A stretch of 64,000 nt of DNA from Erinaceus europaeus (Eukaryota; Chordata; Mammalia; Eulipotyphla; Erinaceidae): NCBI RefSeq assembly GCF_950295315.1, contig NC_080170.1, positions 92,984,054 to 93,048,053 of the forward strand, in the 5' to 3' direction. The position numbers and the translations under genes are program-made. Positions 11,868-23,027 of the stretch are shown one piece after another. Numbering within the stretch: the first letter of the stretch is position 1; each line of letters opens with the position of its first letter. Under the pieces are notes generated by a model that was not told the origin of the DNA, did not search any database, and saw nothing but the letters and a program-made list of their open reading frames with translations.

Positions 11868-13196
11868 GTAAGAAGATCTGAAAGGGAAACTAAAAGCAGG
11901 ACCTGACCAAATTGTAAGTAGGGCACCAAAGTAAAAACCCTGTGGTAAGGGGTAGACATGCAGCTTCCTGGGACAGTGGGGGGTGGGAGTGGGTGGGAGG
12001 GATGGGTCACAGTCTTTTGGTGGTGGGAATGGTGTTTATGTACACTCCTAGTAAAATGTAGTCATATAAATCACTAGTTAATTAATACGAGAGGGGGAAA
12101 ATTAATTGTATGTCTCGAAGTTTCTCAAAACACAGATTGAATCTTTTCAATATATAGGCTGTGTAATTGATATGCAGACTCTCTCAAAAGCCTAGACCAA
12201 GTAGATCAGAAGCAACCAATAGCACAGCTATATACAAGATACCGGGTACTGTACAGCAAACCTTAACTTTTCAAAGATAACCCAATTACCAAACAATGTG
12301 ATGATAACATTAACTATCGATTGTCTTTTTGAACCCTAAGACAGCAGGAACCTCACATCTCCATTATAGAGCCTCTACTTCCCCCAGTCCTGGAACCCTT
12401 GGATAGGGCCCACTTTCCCATATGCCTCTCCCAATCCATATCAAATAATATTGCATCTGTCGATCACAACCTAACCAATACAACGATTGCCACCTCAACA
12501 TGCTTCACTTCAGACTGTGTCCAGAGACTTCACATGTGGAATGATAACCCTTCAACTTCATTACTCGGGTGAGACCTTTCCTTTCATAGTATACTCTAAA
12601 TTCATCTCAGGTGGTTCACTTTCTAACAAAGTCCCAAAACCTAGATATACACCAGTTTCTGTGAGAGAGAGCATATGTTCACACATATCCATAAACTATT
12701 GCAAAATATATGCCTGAAAGCAGAAGTGCACTAGAGTTTGCAGTGAGTACCCCCCTAACATTTCCTCTCCACTATTCCAAGCTTTGGCTCCATGATTGCT
12801 CAACAATTTGTTTGGCTTCGTATGTTAACTCTCTTTTCAGTCACCAGGTTCCAGATGTCATCAGGATGCTGGCCAGGCTTCCCTGGATTGAAGACCCCAC
12901 CAATGTGTCCTGGAGCTCAGCTTCCCCAGAGACACACCCTACTAGGGAAAGAGAGAGGCAGACTGGGAGTATGGACCGACCAGTCAACGCCTATGTTCAG
13001 CGGGGAAGCAATTACAGAAGCCAGACCTTCTACCTTCTGCAACCCACAATGACCCTGGGTCCATGCTCCCAGAGGGATAGAGAATGGGAAAGCTATCAGG
13101 GGAGGGGGTGGGTTATGGAGATTTGGTGGTGGGAATTGTGTGGAATTGTACCCCTCCTACCCTATGGTTTTGTTAATTAATCCTTTCTTAAATAAA
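11868..13196 (+). other. L1 copy A 3' UTR (~1.33 kb)
   Basis: It runs directly from the ORF2 stop to 'ctttcttaaataaaa'. This is long for an L1 3' UTR and is the parent sequence of most of the L1 fragments in the window. It contains the ~140-bp block at 12116-12255 and lacks the ~780-bp block of the long form (16402-17187). Open frames of 156 and 86 codons inside it have no conserved motif and are treated as chance. Confidence 0.93.
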
Positions 13197-13354
13197 AAAA
13201 AAAAAAAGAAAGAAATTGCATAGTTTATATAACCTTCCAAAGAATAGCATGCAACCTGCCTACTGAGCTGTGTCATTTCCCAGACCAAGGCAAACAAACA
13301 TATTAGTTATAACGAGTATTCTGTCAAAAGCTGTTCTCACATCAGTGTGGTACC

Positions 13355-13590
13355 ATACAGCAGTGGAAAGAACACAAGTCTTGGTGCTAATATAACTGAG
13401 TTTGAGCTCAGATTCCTTTACTTCCAATTTATGGCCTCAGGCAAATAAATTGCCCTCTATTTTCTGTTTGCTTATTTTGCTATGAAGTGACATGCCATTG
13501 TGTTTATTACCTATTTCAAGAGGTAATTATGAAGAAAAATGAAATAACATGTGTTAAAGGTATTTGGAAACTGAAACACTGTATGTAATT
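13355..13590 (+). repeat. MIR (ancient mammalian SINE)
   Basis: The MIR landmarks appear in order: 'gtggaaagaacac', 'gagtttgagctcagattcc', a degenerate 'ggcctcaggcaaat', 'tattacctatttcaagagg', then the 'ttaaaggtatttggaaactg' end. MIR elements predate the radiation of placental mammals. Confidence 0.82.
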
Positions 13591-14125
13591 ACAAAAATTC
13601 CAAAAATCTTTTTCGAGATCATAATCCTATTCTGAGGGCATGAAGGTGATCAAGCATCTTTCCCAAGTGTGTTTCCCATAGTACATAAGACAATGTAAAA
13701 ATTCAGATCAGGCATCTTTTTATAATAGACGAAAGCTCTTTAAAAGCATCTTTCCCATAGCACATGTCTCCATAGTACAGAGGATAGACAGTGGAAGAGT
13801 TTAAACAAAGATTCCAATAATTAGTTGACATTTCATAACAATACCCCTTACCGTCTCTATCTTTGGGAAAATAGTGATCAAAAGGAGGGGATTGTGAAGA
13901 TTAAACCCTGACATTCCTCTTAGCAACATTCAAATCCATACATCAAACTACTACTTCTGTCATCAGCGATGTACCTTCTCTTGGAGACAAAGTGGCTTTG
14001 TTTTGCACCATCAGCAGGTGGATATTCTATAACGCAAATTATTAGATAAGATCAAAAGTTGAAAAAATCTGATCAATAAATGCATAGATTTTGTAAACGA
14101 GAGTAGATACATTTGTATTTTTAAA
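13591..14125. other. Unique sequence, no gene seen
   Basis: This is non-repetitive DNA with no open frame carrying recognisable motifs. Confidence 0.55.
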
Positions 14126-14129
14126 AAAG

Positions 14130-14262
14130 TTTATTTTCTGGACTGGATAGGCAGTACTACCATCAATGCAGTATACTTTCATGCTTGAGACACTACAGGC
14201 ACCAGATTCAATCCCTGGCACCACCATAATTAATACCAGAGCTAAGCAGAACTCTGGAAGAA
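14130..14262 (+). repeat. tRNA-derived SINE
   Basis: It has a head 'ctggactggataggcagt', a B-box-like 'agattcaatccctggcacc', and the 'taccagagctaagcagaact' 3' part shared with the SINE at 14338. Confidence 0.7.
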
Positions 14263-14337
14263 GAAAGACCTTTTTTTCCAATTATTTCCAATATTTAAGA
14301 GAATAACAATAAAAACAACAGCTACAATAACACTGAG

Positions 14338-14455
14338 GTGGGCAGGGTAGAAGCATAATGGTTATGCAAAGAGACTCTCAAGCCTGAGGCTCCAAAGTCC
14401 CAGGTTCCATCCCCTGAACCACCATAAACCAGAACTGAGCAGTACTATGGTAAAA
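14338..14455 (+). repeat. tRNA-derived SINE
   Basis: The head 'gtgggcagggtagaagcataat' is followed by 'caggttccatcccctgaacc' (B box) and 'agaactgagcagtactatgg'. Its tail merges into the microsatellite that follows. Confidence 0.82.
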
Positions 14456-14458
<3 letters not shown>

Positions 14459-14524
<66 letters not shown>

Positions 14525-14660
14525 AGAAGAAGAAGAAGAAGAAGAAGAAGAAGAAGAAGAAGAAGAAGAAGAGGAAGGAAGGAAGGAAAGGAGAGAAAGA
14601 GAGAGAGGGAAGGAAGGGAGAGAGAGATAAAGAGAGAGAGAGAGAAGGAACCAAAAATAT
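14459..14660. repeat. (AT)n-(AG)n-(AAG)n-(GGAA)n compound microsatellite
   Basis: After about 16 AT units the plus strand is almost pure purine for about 165 bp. It probably grew from the A-rich tail of the adjoining SINE. Confidence 0.96.
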
Positions 14661-14690
14661 TCAGTATTTTGGTGTTAATCAAAACTCATA

Positions 14691-15620
14691 GATTTTGTTT
14701 GTTTAGGGGGTGGGGTTGGTGTAGTAATAAGCAAAGCCTGAAAGGAAGATGTGGACAAAGAGCAAGGAGATAAATTTAAGCTATGTAGAACTAGCAGGGA
14801 AACAGCACCTGTGACCAAGACTATTGGCAACTTCAACAAAGATTTGTCAGGTTTGATTAAAACCTGAATTAAGCAGTCTTCATTAGAACCTCAGAAGAAT
14901 ACATTATGCTGCTAAATAGATTACTCATGCCCTGATAGAAACACTGGCAGCACCATACCCTGCTAGTAACTTTCAATTACACTGATAAATTAGAAGTTAA
15001 GCTGTAATTTTTTAGCACTATGCATTTTGTCACTAATATCCTGTCACTTCTGTTTTTATTATGATTAAAAAAAAGAGAGAGAGGCTGAAATGAAACAGTC
15101 ATCTAGATTAGTGTTGTACTCTAGGACAGAAGAAAAGGGCTGACTAGAATGGTAGTGAGAAAAAGAATGCCATAAAAGAATGAGAAGTGTTCTTTATGTC
15201 TCTAACACTGTCCTGGATATTTTGAAGCTGGGTAATGAGGTGCACATAAGACTTGTCTTTACTCATATCATAAACAGAATAACCAGGTTATGTAATAAAT
15301 TACTATTAACAGTGTCTTGAAAGTGTTTATGGAAAAATTTAATCTCATAGATCAAGGGCTTGTTAGCCAGGCAAAGCCTATATATTTCATGCGCCATAGT
15401 TAATGTTTATAACATTTCAAAAAGAGAAGACAGCAAAAATATTTAGCATGATGGTTTTCATTTTCCCTCTTGTCTATTTATGAGCATTATATTGATAATT
15501 CCATCTTATTATACTTTTGGTTCCTGCCACATTGTCATTTTTTCTATTAATGAATATTTTGAAAAATTACTTTGTTTTGTGGAGAAGGTATGACTAATAT
15601 TAAAATAGACTGTTACCTAC
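14691..15620. other. Unique sequence, no gene seen
   Basis: I recognise neither a gene nor a clear repeat here. The only exception is weak A-rich/GA-rich runs near 15070. Confidence 0.5.
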
Positions 15621-15735
15621 GTGAGGGGGTTACAGTGTTAATGCAGAAAACTGAGAAATATTACACATGTACAAACTAATGTATTTACTGTATTATATTG
15701 TCACCTGTAAACTATTAATCCCCTGATAAGAACTG
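15620..15735 (+). mobile_element. Old L1-like 3' tail fragment
   Basis: The block 'cagaaaactgagaaat-attacacatgt', an 'actgtatttactgt'-like stretch and 'ttaatcccctgataa' recur at 19735-19830 and in part at 19590-19650 and 22190-22240. The shared 3' end points to one old LINE family. The family assignment is inferred. Confidence 0.5.
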
Positions 15736-15741
15736 GAAAAT

Positions 15742-16122
15742 AGGGGCGGGATGCAGCGGGTGCATAGTACTGTGTAAGGATTGTGGATCAAGCCCTGGGC
15801 TCCCGACCCTGCAGGGGGGTCGCTTCATCTATGGTGAAGTAAGTCTGCAGGTGTCTTTATATCCCCCTATCTGTCTTCCTCTCCTCTCTCAATTTCTCTC
15901 TGTTCTAGCCAACAACAACAATAACAATAATGACAAAGGCAGCAAAAATGGAAAAATGGCCTCCAGAGGCCCTGGATTCCTAGTGCAAGCATCAAGCCCC
16001 AGTGATAACCTTGGAGGTAAAATAACAGAATAAGAATAAGAATAAGAATAAGAATAAGAATAAGAATAAGAATAAGAATAAGAATAAGAATAAGAATAAG
16101 AATAAGAATAAGAATAAGAATA
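15742..16122 (+). repeat. tRNA-derived SINE (long type) with (AATAAG)n tail
   Basis: A degenerate head leads to 'ggatcaagccctgggctccc', the 'gtcgcttcatctatggtgaag' block, a CT-rich stretch, an (AAC/AAT) stretch and the 'ccctggattcctagtgc' and 'ccagtgataaccttggagg' 3' domain. The tail is about 15 tandem copies of AATAAG (16028-16122), a hexamer expansion. Confidence 0.87.
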
Positions 16123-16124
16123 AA

Positions 16125-17640
16125 TCAATGCAACGAGTACCATCTCAGCATGCTTCACTTCAGACTGTGTCTGGAGATGTCAGGCATGGAATGTTAACCC
16201 TTCACTTTCATTACTCCGGTGAGACCTTTCCTTTCATAGGATTCTCTAATTCCATTCCAGGCGGTTCACTTCCTAACAAAGTCCCAAAACTTATATATAT
16301 AAACCAGGTCCCATGAGATAGAGCATACGTTCACATGTATCCATAAATTAGGGCAAAATATATACCTGAAAGCAAAAGTACACAATAGTCTGCAGTGAGT
16401 CAGTATAAAGTTCCTAATGAAATAGTATCCACTTAGACTTAGATACCCTCCTCACTTACTTCCTATTACAGTTCTCTCACTCACTACAAAGCTAACCTTA
16501 GCAAAGAAAGGACTGCAAAAGCTGAATAAGGGCAAGAGACTGGCATACTTTAATGATGAATCTTCAGTCACTATCAGGCCACCCCATCAGCTGGGGCCCT
16601 ATTCGGGGAGTCCTGAGATTCCAAACAGACATGATGGGCCTAGACCTCAAATAAATCCCTCTCTCCATTGTTACTGGACATCTCTATCAGGAACAACAAA
16701 ACAGACCCCTTCGGATGGGCCCCCATCAGACCTTGCTCTCAACTTGGATCAACAAAGGTAGAGAATGTTCCATCCTCCAAAGGGAGGCTAGACAATATAC
16801 TCTATACTACACCTGAGGAAGGTGGGCCAATATTGGGGCAGCTTGTAATTTTCCTACTCATGACCGCAGAATGTGAGCTCAGATCTACAGGAATGCAGAG
16901 GTCACATAGGCTCCTAAGCTGAATATGGGCTCCAGACTACATCAAATCTATGGGGTTTACAGTCAATAATATTTATACTCCTTTCCCATATTAGAGAGCT
17001 ACTCTCTTCTTTGATCCAGCTTTCTGGTCCTTTCTCCAGCCATGACATCATCTCCCCAGTCAATAACTTGGATCCACCTGCAAATCAGATTTCAGGCTCA
17101 GGGGGCAAAAAAAAAAGACTAGTGTAGCACAGGCCCTTTGAAATATAACTAAAATATGCCTACTAGCTATCTACAAAATGGAGGCCCCCCCCAACACTTC
17201 ATCTGCACTACTCTAGCCTTTAGGTCCATGATTGCTCAACAATTTGTTTTGCTTTGTATGTTAACTCTCTTTTCAACCACCATGTTCCAGATGCCAACCA
17301 GACTTCCCTGGACAGAGGACCCCACCAATGTGTGCTGGAGCTCTGATTCCCCAGAGCCCACCCTACTACGAAAAGAGAGAGGCAGGCTGGGAGTATGGAT
17401 TGACCTGTCAATGCCCATGTTCAGCAGGAAGCAATTACAGATGCCAGACCTTCAACCTTCTGCATCCCACAATGACCTTGGGTCCATACTCCCAGAGGGA
17501 TAAAGAATAGGAAAGCTCTCAAGGGAGGGGATGGGGTATGGAGATCTGGTGGTGGGAACTATGTGGAGTTGTATCCCTCTTATCCTATGGTTTTGTCAAT
17601 ATTTCCTTTTTATAAATTAAAAATTAAAAATAAGAAGAAC
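16125..17640 (+). mobile_element. L1 3' UTR, long form, 5'-truncated
   Basis: It matches the young 3' UTR at both ends (16125-16400 and 17188-17620). Between them, at 16402-17187, lies about 780 bp that copies A and B do not have. The same extra block is found in antisense at 29030-29790. The tail is A-rich. This is an older subfamily with a longer 3' UTR. The insertion abuts the AATAAG tail of the preceding SINE, which may have been its target. Confidence 0.85.
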
Positions 17641-17668
17641 AAGGAGAAGAAGAAGAAATAAAAGAATA

Positions 17669-18519
17669 GTGCTGCTATGAACATAGGAGTACACACCTCT
17701 TTTTGGTTGAGTGTTATGGAGTCCTTGGGGTATAACCCCAGGAGTGAAATTACTGGATCATATGGAAGGTCCATGTCTAGCCTTCTGAGAGTTTTCCAGA
17801 CTGCTCTCCACAGAGGCTGTACCAATTTACATTCCCACCAGCAGTGCAGAAGGGTTCCTCTATCCCCACAGCCTCTCCAGCATTTGTTGCTGCTGTCCTT
17901 TTTGATGTAAGCCATTCTTACAGGAGTGAGGTAGTATCTCAATGTTGTCTTAATTTGCATTTCTCTGACAATCAGTGACCTAGAGCAGTTTGTCATATGT
18001 TTGTTAGCCTTTTGGATCTCCTCTGAGGTGAATGTTTTGTTCATATCCTCTGCCCATTTTTGAATGGGGTTATTTGCTTTTTTGGTGCTAAGTTTGCTGA
18101 GCTCTTTATATATTTTGGTGATTAGTTTCTTGTCTGATGTATGGCATGTGAAGATCTTCTCCCATTCTGTGAGGGTTCTCTTTGTTTGTTTAATAGTTTC
18201 TTTGGATGTGCAGAAGCTTTTCAATTTGATGTAGTCCCATTGGTTTGTTTCTGCTTTAGTCTTTCTTGGAATTGGGTTTATTTCATCAAAGACGTCCTGG
18301 AGGTGTAGGTGGTGGGAAAGTGTTTTAAGACCCTGGGTCTATGCTCCTAGTGGGATAGAGAATGGGAAAGCTATCAGTGGTGGGGATGGGATATGGAGAT
18401 TTGGTGGTGGGAATTGTGTGGAGTTGTACCCCTCCTACCCTATGGTTTTGTTAATTTATCCTTTCTTAAATAAAAAATAAATTTTAAAAAAGGAAAGATA
18501 TTTGGGAAATCAAAAGAAA
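17669..18519 (+). mobile_element. Twin-primed L1: inverted ORF2 segment joined to 3' end, with TSD
   Basis: 17669-18326 is antisense ORF2, equivalent to copy A 10987-11640, including the intact CWWECKLVQ block. 18327-18519 is the sense 3' end of the 3' UTR with its tail. The 15-bp direct repeat agaaataaaagaata brackets both parts at 17654-17668 and 18520-18534. One TSD around an inverted 5' part and a sense 3' part is the signature of twin priming with loss of the sequence between. Confidence 0.93.
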
Positions 18520-18554
18520 AGAAATAAAAGAATAATAAAAGAACTGGAAAACTG

Positions 18555-18715
18555 TCAGGGAAGTCCTCAAATATGAAAGGACACATGACTTTACCATATA
18601 TTCCACCAACTCCATTCTAGATATCTACCCAAACAACACAAAAACCCTTATCTGAAGAGATGTATGCACACCTATGTTAATTGTTGTGCTACTTCAATCA
18701 TCTCAACTTTCATTT
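18555..18715 (+). pseudogene. Ancient L1 ORF2 C-terminal fragment
   Basis: The blocks 'attctagatatctacccaaa', 'gaagagatgtatgcacacctatgtt' and 'attgttgtgct' match the conserved C-terminal region of old L1s ('...YPK... HPCSL... IAA'). Confidence 0.65.
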
Positions 18716-19590
18716 TTATTCCAAATCTTTATATATTATTTATTGATATTAGTACTGCAATTAAAATAATATTGAGTCCAAAGAAAACAGGGAGATGTTC
18801 ACTGGTAGCACACAGGACTTGCAGGTGAGTGGTCCCAGGTTCTATCCCTTGGTACTACCTGTTTCTAGAACTGATGGCCCTCTGTTAAATATATATATAT
18901 AAACTCATTAAACCAATGGAATTTATTATAGCTTTTTTACCTACTCAGAGGCTTTTACAACTTCTGCACTAGTATCTCTTCTGTATCTAACTCCAGATGG
19001 TAAAACTTATTTGAAGTTGGAATCTGAGTTGGTAGATGCTTCTGCATCATCCAAAAAAAAATATTAGAATTATAATAAGTAAAGAGACTAATTGAGTCAT
19101 CCATGTATTATCTATATAAACAAACTGCTGGCTTTCTCTACAAAAGGATTCTGGATATAATTTGTAGAAGTAAACATTTGAAGTGTCCTCTTTATTTTAA
19201 AGATTACTGAGGCTACTGCATATAAAGACATTTTTAAGGTACAACTATTATGATGGCTTTTCTACTTAGAATATTCTTTCTTCTTCTTAAAATAAAAACA
19301 TAGCTTATTATTCAAATCATATTGCAAACATTATAATCTCTTAGGTCTCCTTTATTTTCTCCTACTTCCCTGGCATATTGTCACATTATTTGAGATATAC
19401 TAATGCTTTGTATATACTCTGAAATAACGCATACCACAGTGTACTGAGATGATTTACTGTCTGAGAACCACTATGTTTGAAACGCCTCAAAACCAAGACT
19501 TCATTTTTCTGGCATCGCAGTAGTTGTATAGTAACTAGATCTCAAAAGCATATTAGCATACTATATTGATTTAATAATAAAAAAGTAAAT
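18716..19590. other. Mostly unique sequence with one SINE relic
   Basis: A SINE-like stretch lies at about 18790-18880 ('ggtcccaggttctatcccttgg' as the B-box region). The remainder shows no gene or clear repeat. Confidence 0.5.
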
Positions 19591-19830
19591 ACTCTACAAA
19601 CTATTGTATTTACTGTCAACTATAGCCATTAATCCTCTAATAAACTTTTCAAAAAAAAAAAAAGTAAATACTCCTATTTTCAGATACCCTGGAGCTTCAT
19701 AAAGAAAAAAGAGGATAGTGGTATTAGAAGACAGTCTGGGAGTGTGAGTGCTTTGCAGAAAATTGAGAAATTTTACACATGTATCAACAACTGTATTTAC
19801 TGTAAGCCATTAATACCCCCAAGAAAAAAA
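19590..19830 (+). mobile_element. Two old L1-like 3' tails
   Basis: 19590-19650 ('ctattgtatttactgtcaac', 'attaatcctctaataaac') and 19735-19830 ('aattgagaaattttacacatgt', 'actgtatttactg', 'attaatacccc') each end in an A-rich tract. They match the fragment at 15620. Confidence 0.45.
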
Positions 19831-20099
19831 TAAAAACAAACTATGTTCTCAAGCCAGGATGTGGAGACTTGCTTACTTGTATGCTAAACTCTGTTATCTA
19901 CTGTATCTGTATTCACTTATCTTCTAACCTGCCAGATCTCACATTAGTGTGTCTCCTTCCTCATTCCAAATGACATCATCTATAGTTCTAACCTAATACC
20001 ATGAGACTGTGTGTTGGAAAATTAAACAATAAAAATTAGTAAAGACAAAAGAGATGACAATGTTCAGTCTTCTAGTAGTTATTCTAGTGGTTATATATT

Positions 20100-20460
20100 A
20101 GCCTAATTCTTACAGGCTTAAACTACCTGGAGAAAATTAGCTCTATTTGACAGATAAAAGAACTGAGACTCTAACATGGTGAGTGTCAAAAGTTAGTCTG
20201 CATTAGAATGAGAGCATTTATCCTGGGTCCTGGGTCCATGCTCCCAGAGGGATAGAGAATGGGAAAGCTATCAGGGGTGGGGGTGGGATATGGAGATTGG
20301 GTGGTAGGAATTGTGTGGAGTTGTACCCCTCCTACCTATGGATTTGTTAATTTATCCTTTCTTAAATAAAAAATAATAATAATTAAAAAAAAAAGAATGA
20401 GAGCATTTGAACCCATATCAATTCAGAAGACTTCTTATTTCCCATGATTCTGTGTTACTA
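20100..20460 (-). repeat. MIR, antisense, split by an L1 insert
   Basis: The MIR reverse-strand landmarks are 'atttgacagataaaagaactgagac', a decayed 'tcaaaagttagtctgcattag', and after the insert 'agcatttgaacccatatc'. The L1 at 20220-20393 divides it. Confidence 0.7.
20220..20393 (+). mobile_element. Extremely short L1 insertion (174 bp) with TSD
   Basis: It holds only the last ~150 bp of the young L1 3' UTR and an A-rich tail. The 15-bp direct repeat agaatgagagcattt flanks it exactly at 20205-20219 and 20394-20408. The insertion splits a MIR. Confidence 0.95.
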
Positions 20461-20822
20461 ATTTCTGTGTTACTTATTTTATTTCCCATGTTTTTGTGTT
20501 ATTAAGAGGAAGATTTTATCTGAATTTTGCCAGCTCTAAGTTATATTCAAATGTTTATTTTTGGACTTATTTTTACATTGTTCACTTTTGAGATACTACA
20601 TCTGCCATGGTTAGTTAGGTCTTCTGTGAACGTGTGTAGTATGAAACTGTTATTACTTTAAATGATTGTTCCTTAGTATGAGAAGATGATATTTCCAACT
20701 CTTCTATCTTTGGGGGAAAATGAAGAGTACAATCAATTCCTTAACCTGTATTCACCACCAGACATAATGCACCTGCAATTTACACACTCTGGGAAGTGTA
20801 TCATCTGGATCTTTGAGAGAAA

Positions 20823-20863
<41 letters not shown>

Positions 20864-21570
20864 TACATTTTTAGAAAAGGGAAATAAATGAAATATGGGA
20901 CACATGCATAATACAAATATACTATTTGCTTGAATGCATACTTAACATTATTTATCTTGTTTGTTTCCTCTGAGTACCTACATATCATCTGTGATACTTA
21001 GGTTTATTTTTGTATGTAGATATCTCTAGTTATATTGTATACAGTTAACACTGAAATAATATTCAGTTCGAATATAAATATTTTCTTATCAATTCTTAAT
21101 CCCTCTTCTGGAGAGAGTTAGGACTATTAATCAGTGCTGTCTAGAAAAAAAAAAAAAGGCTTATGCTGTGGCCAGCATTTTTCTTCTTCTAGATCTTACT
21201 GATGCAGCTCCAAGTCATACAATCTGTTCTATAACAGATATGACAGCAGAACATAAATCCTTCACATTCACTGTTCTCATACATGTTGTAATTTTCTATT
21301 TCAAGCACTTGTAGCTTTTTACAGAGGACTATACTTGCCAGAGAGTGCTCAGGCCATGAATAGGTAGGGGAGACAAGAGGTTGCAGGAAGATGTTGTCTC
21401 AAAATCATCACCCAAGTAATGGTAAAGGAAAGTTGGTGATTTAATATCACAGCCTTTTCAGAAGTTAATATCCAAACAGTCTCAGATGAATAACTGAGAG
21501 GTATGATCTGCACTGACTCTGAGAAGTCTTCCATATAGGGCGGAGCATGAGTTTGTCACTAAGGTAATCA
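20461..21570. other. Unique sequence with a (TG)n run
   Basis: No gene is seen. A (TG)n microsatellite of about 40 bp lies at 20825-20864. Confidence 0.55.
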
Positions 21571-21589
21571 ATCACCTTGCTAAATTTGG

Positions 21590-22240
21590 CTTCCAAAAAG
21601 AGAAAGATGAATACCAGATATTCTCACTCATAAGTGAAACTTAAGAAACAAGGACAGAAAGGCAAACCATGAAGTATAGGTTGAATGGGGTTTGGTGGAT
21701 TGCACCAAAGCATAGGATTCTGGGGAGGAAGAATAGAGGGATTTTTAAAAAGCATGGAAGGATTAGAGGGATAACTGGGGTTTATGATTCTGGTGTATAA
21801 TGGCAGGAAAAAACCTAAATTGTGAGTGAAACTGTTTTGCAGACACTTATCATGAGGAGATCAGAAAGTGGACCCATGAGCAAAATGGAAAGAAATGGTG
21901 GTGACTATGCTTACCGAAGCAAGGAAGTGAAGGACAGCTAGACAATGATTTTACTCATATGTGGAAAGTAGAGAATTGAAACACAGTAACTTAAAAAAAG
22001 AAAAACATAGATGTATTCGTCATCATAAAGCATCATGGATTTATGACACTAAGAGAATGATGGTGGTTACCACTGGAGAGGAGTAGAAGCACAGAACTTT
22101 GATAGTAGGAATGGTGTAGAATGATTCCCCTATTACCTTATAATCTCATAAATCATTATTAAGTCACTGATAAAAGATAATAAAAAGTTGTACTTTTGTG
22201 TCAACAACTATACTATAAACCATTAACTCCCAGCAAAATA
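21590..22240 (+). mobile_element. Old L1 3' end
   Basis: It contains 'agatgaataccagatattctc', a decayed ORF2 end around 21880-22000 ('gactatgctta', 'gaagtgaagg', 'actcatatgtgg'), and a tail ('cttataatctcataaatcatt'). It looks like two old fragments joined. Confidence 0.6.
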
Positions 22241-22369
22241 TTAATTATACATATACATATATGTATATGTAACAGTAACTTTCTTCTCTGTCTCACTTGT
22301 CCACTATTGCTATCTGTTATCACCTCCAACTTAAGTCTAAATTCCATGACTAGAATAGATAAAAAGAGT

Positions 22370-22630
22370 GTCTACTATAGGCTGGGGGTATGGATCAACC
22401 TGCCAACATCCATGTTCAATGGAGAAGCAATTACAGAAAAGAGACCTTGTGCCATATGAACTCTATAAAGAAATTTGGTCCATAGGCCCATAAGGATGAA
22501 GAATAGGGAAGCTTCCAATGGAGAGGATGGAATATGGAACTCTGGTGGTGGGAATTATGTGTAATTGTACCCCCCTTATCCTACAATCTTGTTAGTCACT
22601 ATTAAATTATTAATAACAAATCAACTTTAA
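22370..22630 (+). mobile_element. Old L1 3' UTR tail fragment
   Basis: It aligns by eye with the end of the L1 3' UTR: 'ggggtatggatcaacctgcc', 'gaagcaattacag', 'ggtggtgggaatta', 'attaaattattaataa'. Divergence is high. Confidence 0.75.
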
Positions 22631-22978
22631 AATAGTGTCTATTGGGTGATACTACAGAGATATGGTTTTCTCCATTATACAAAGAATACCACCAATTCTT
22701 TCATTTCACTAGGATTTACTTCTTATTCTCTCTATTATTATTTTTCTATAATATAAATGTCCTCATCAGGGTCTATACTTTTGCATACTATAGTAAATTC
22801 AGGAGTAATTTAGACCAGATGATGCAAAAAGAGTTACTGTTCTGTGCTCAAGAAAATAGGTTACCTCCCACCACAACTGAGTACTCTGTTGTATCAATTA
22901 CTCTTTCCTAGTCAAGCTGCTCCCACTTCTGAGGTTACTATTTAGTCATGAAGTTTCAATTTGCCCAATCCTCACAAG

Positions 22979-22984
<6 letters not shown>

Positions 22985-23027
<43 letters not shown>

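Larger units (their letters stand above)
8237..13210 (+). mobile_element. L1 copy A, 5'-truncated, with perfect 16-bp TSD
   Basis: The element starts inside the ORF2 endonuclease and runs through the rest of ORF2 and a complete 3' UTR to an A-rich tail. The direct repeat agaaattgcatagttt flanks it exactly at 8221-8236 and 13211-13226. The two repeats are identical, which suggests a fairly recent insertion. About 5 kb survives of an element that is ~6.9 kb when complete (compare 44667-51522). Its 3' UTR has a ~140-bp block (12116-12255) that copy B lacks, so A and B belong to different subfamilies. Confidence 0.97.

Noticed and set aside
12710..13180. 156-codon open frame on the plus strand
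   Set aside because: Same L1 3' UTR as above. Low-complexity and not conserved between copies as protein.
14362..14682. Poly-Leu, poly-Phe and poly-Lys frames
   Set aside because: Translations of a microsatellite.
16028..16122. Regular repeat array as a possible CRISPR
   Set aside because: Perfect hexamer tandem repeat with no spacers, in mammalian DNA.
15742..16122. SINE heads as functional tRNA genes
   Set aside because: A and B boxes are recognisable only in degenerate form, no cloverleaf can be drawn with confidence, and each is followed by a SINE body and tail. The same applies to the other SINEs.
15889..16158. Tyr-Ser repeat 'protein' on the minus strand
   Set aside because: Translation of the (AATAAG)n hexamer array.
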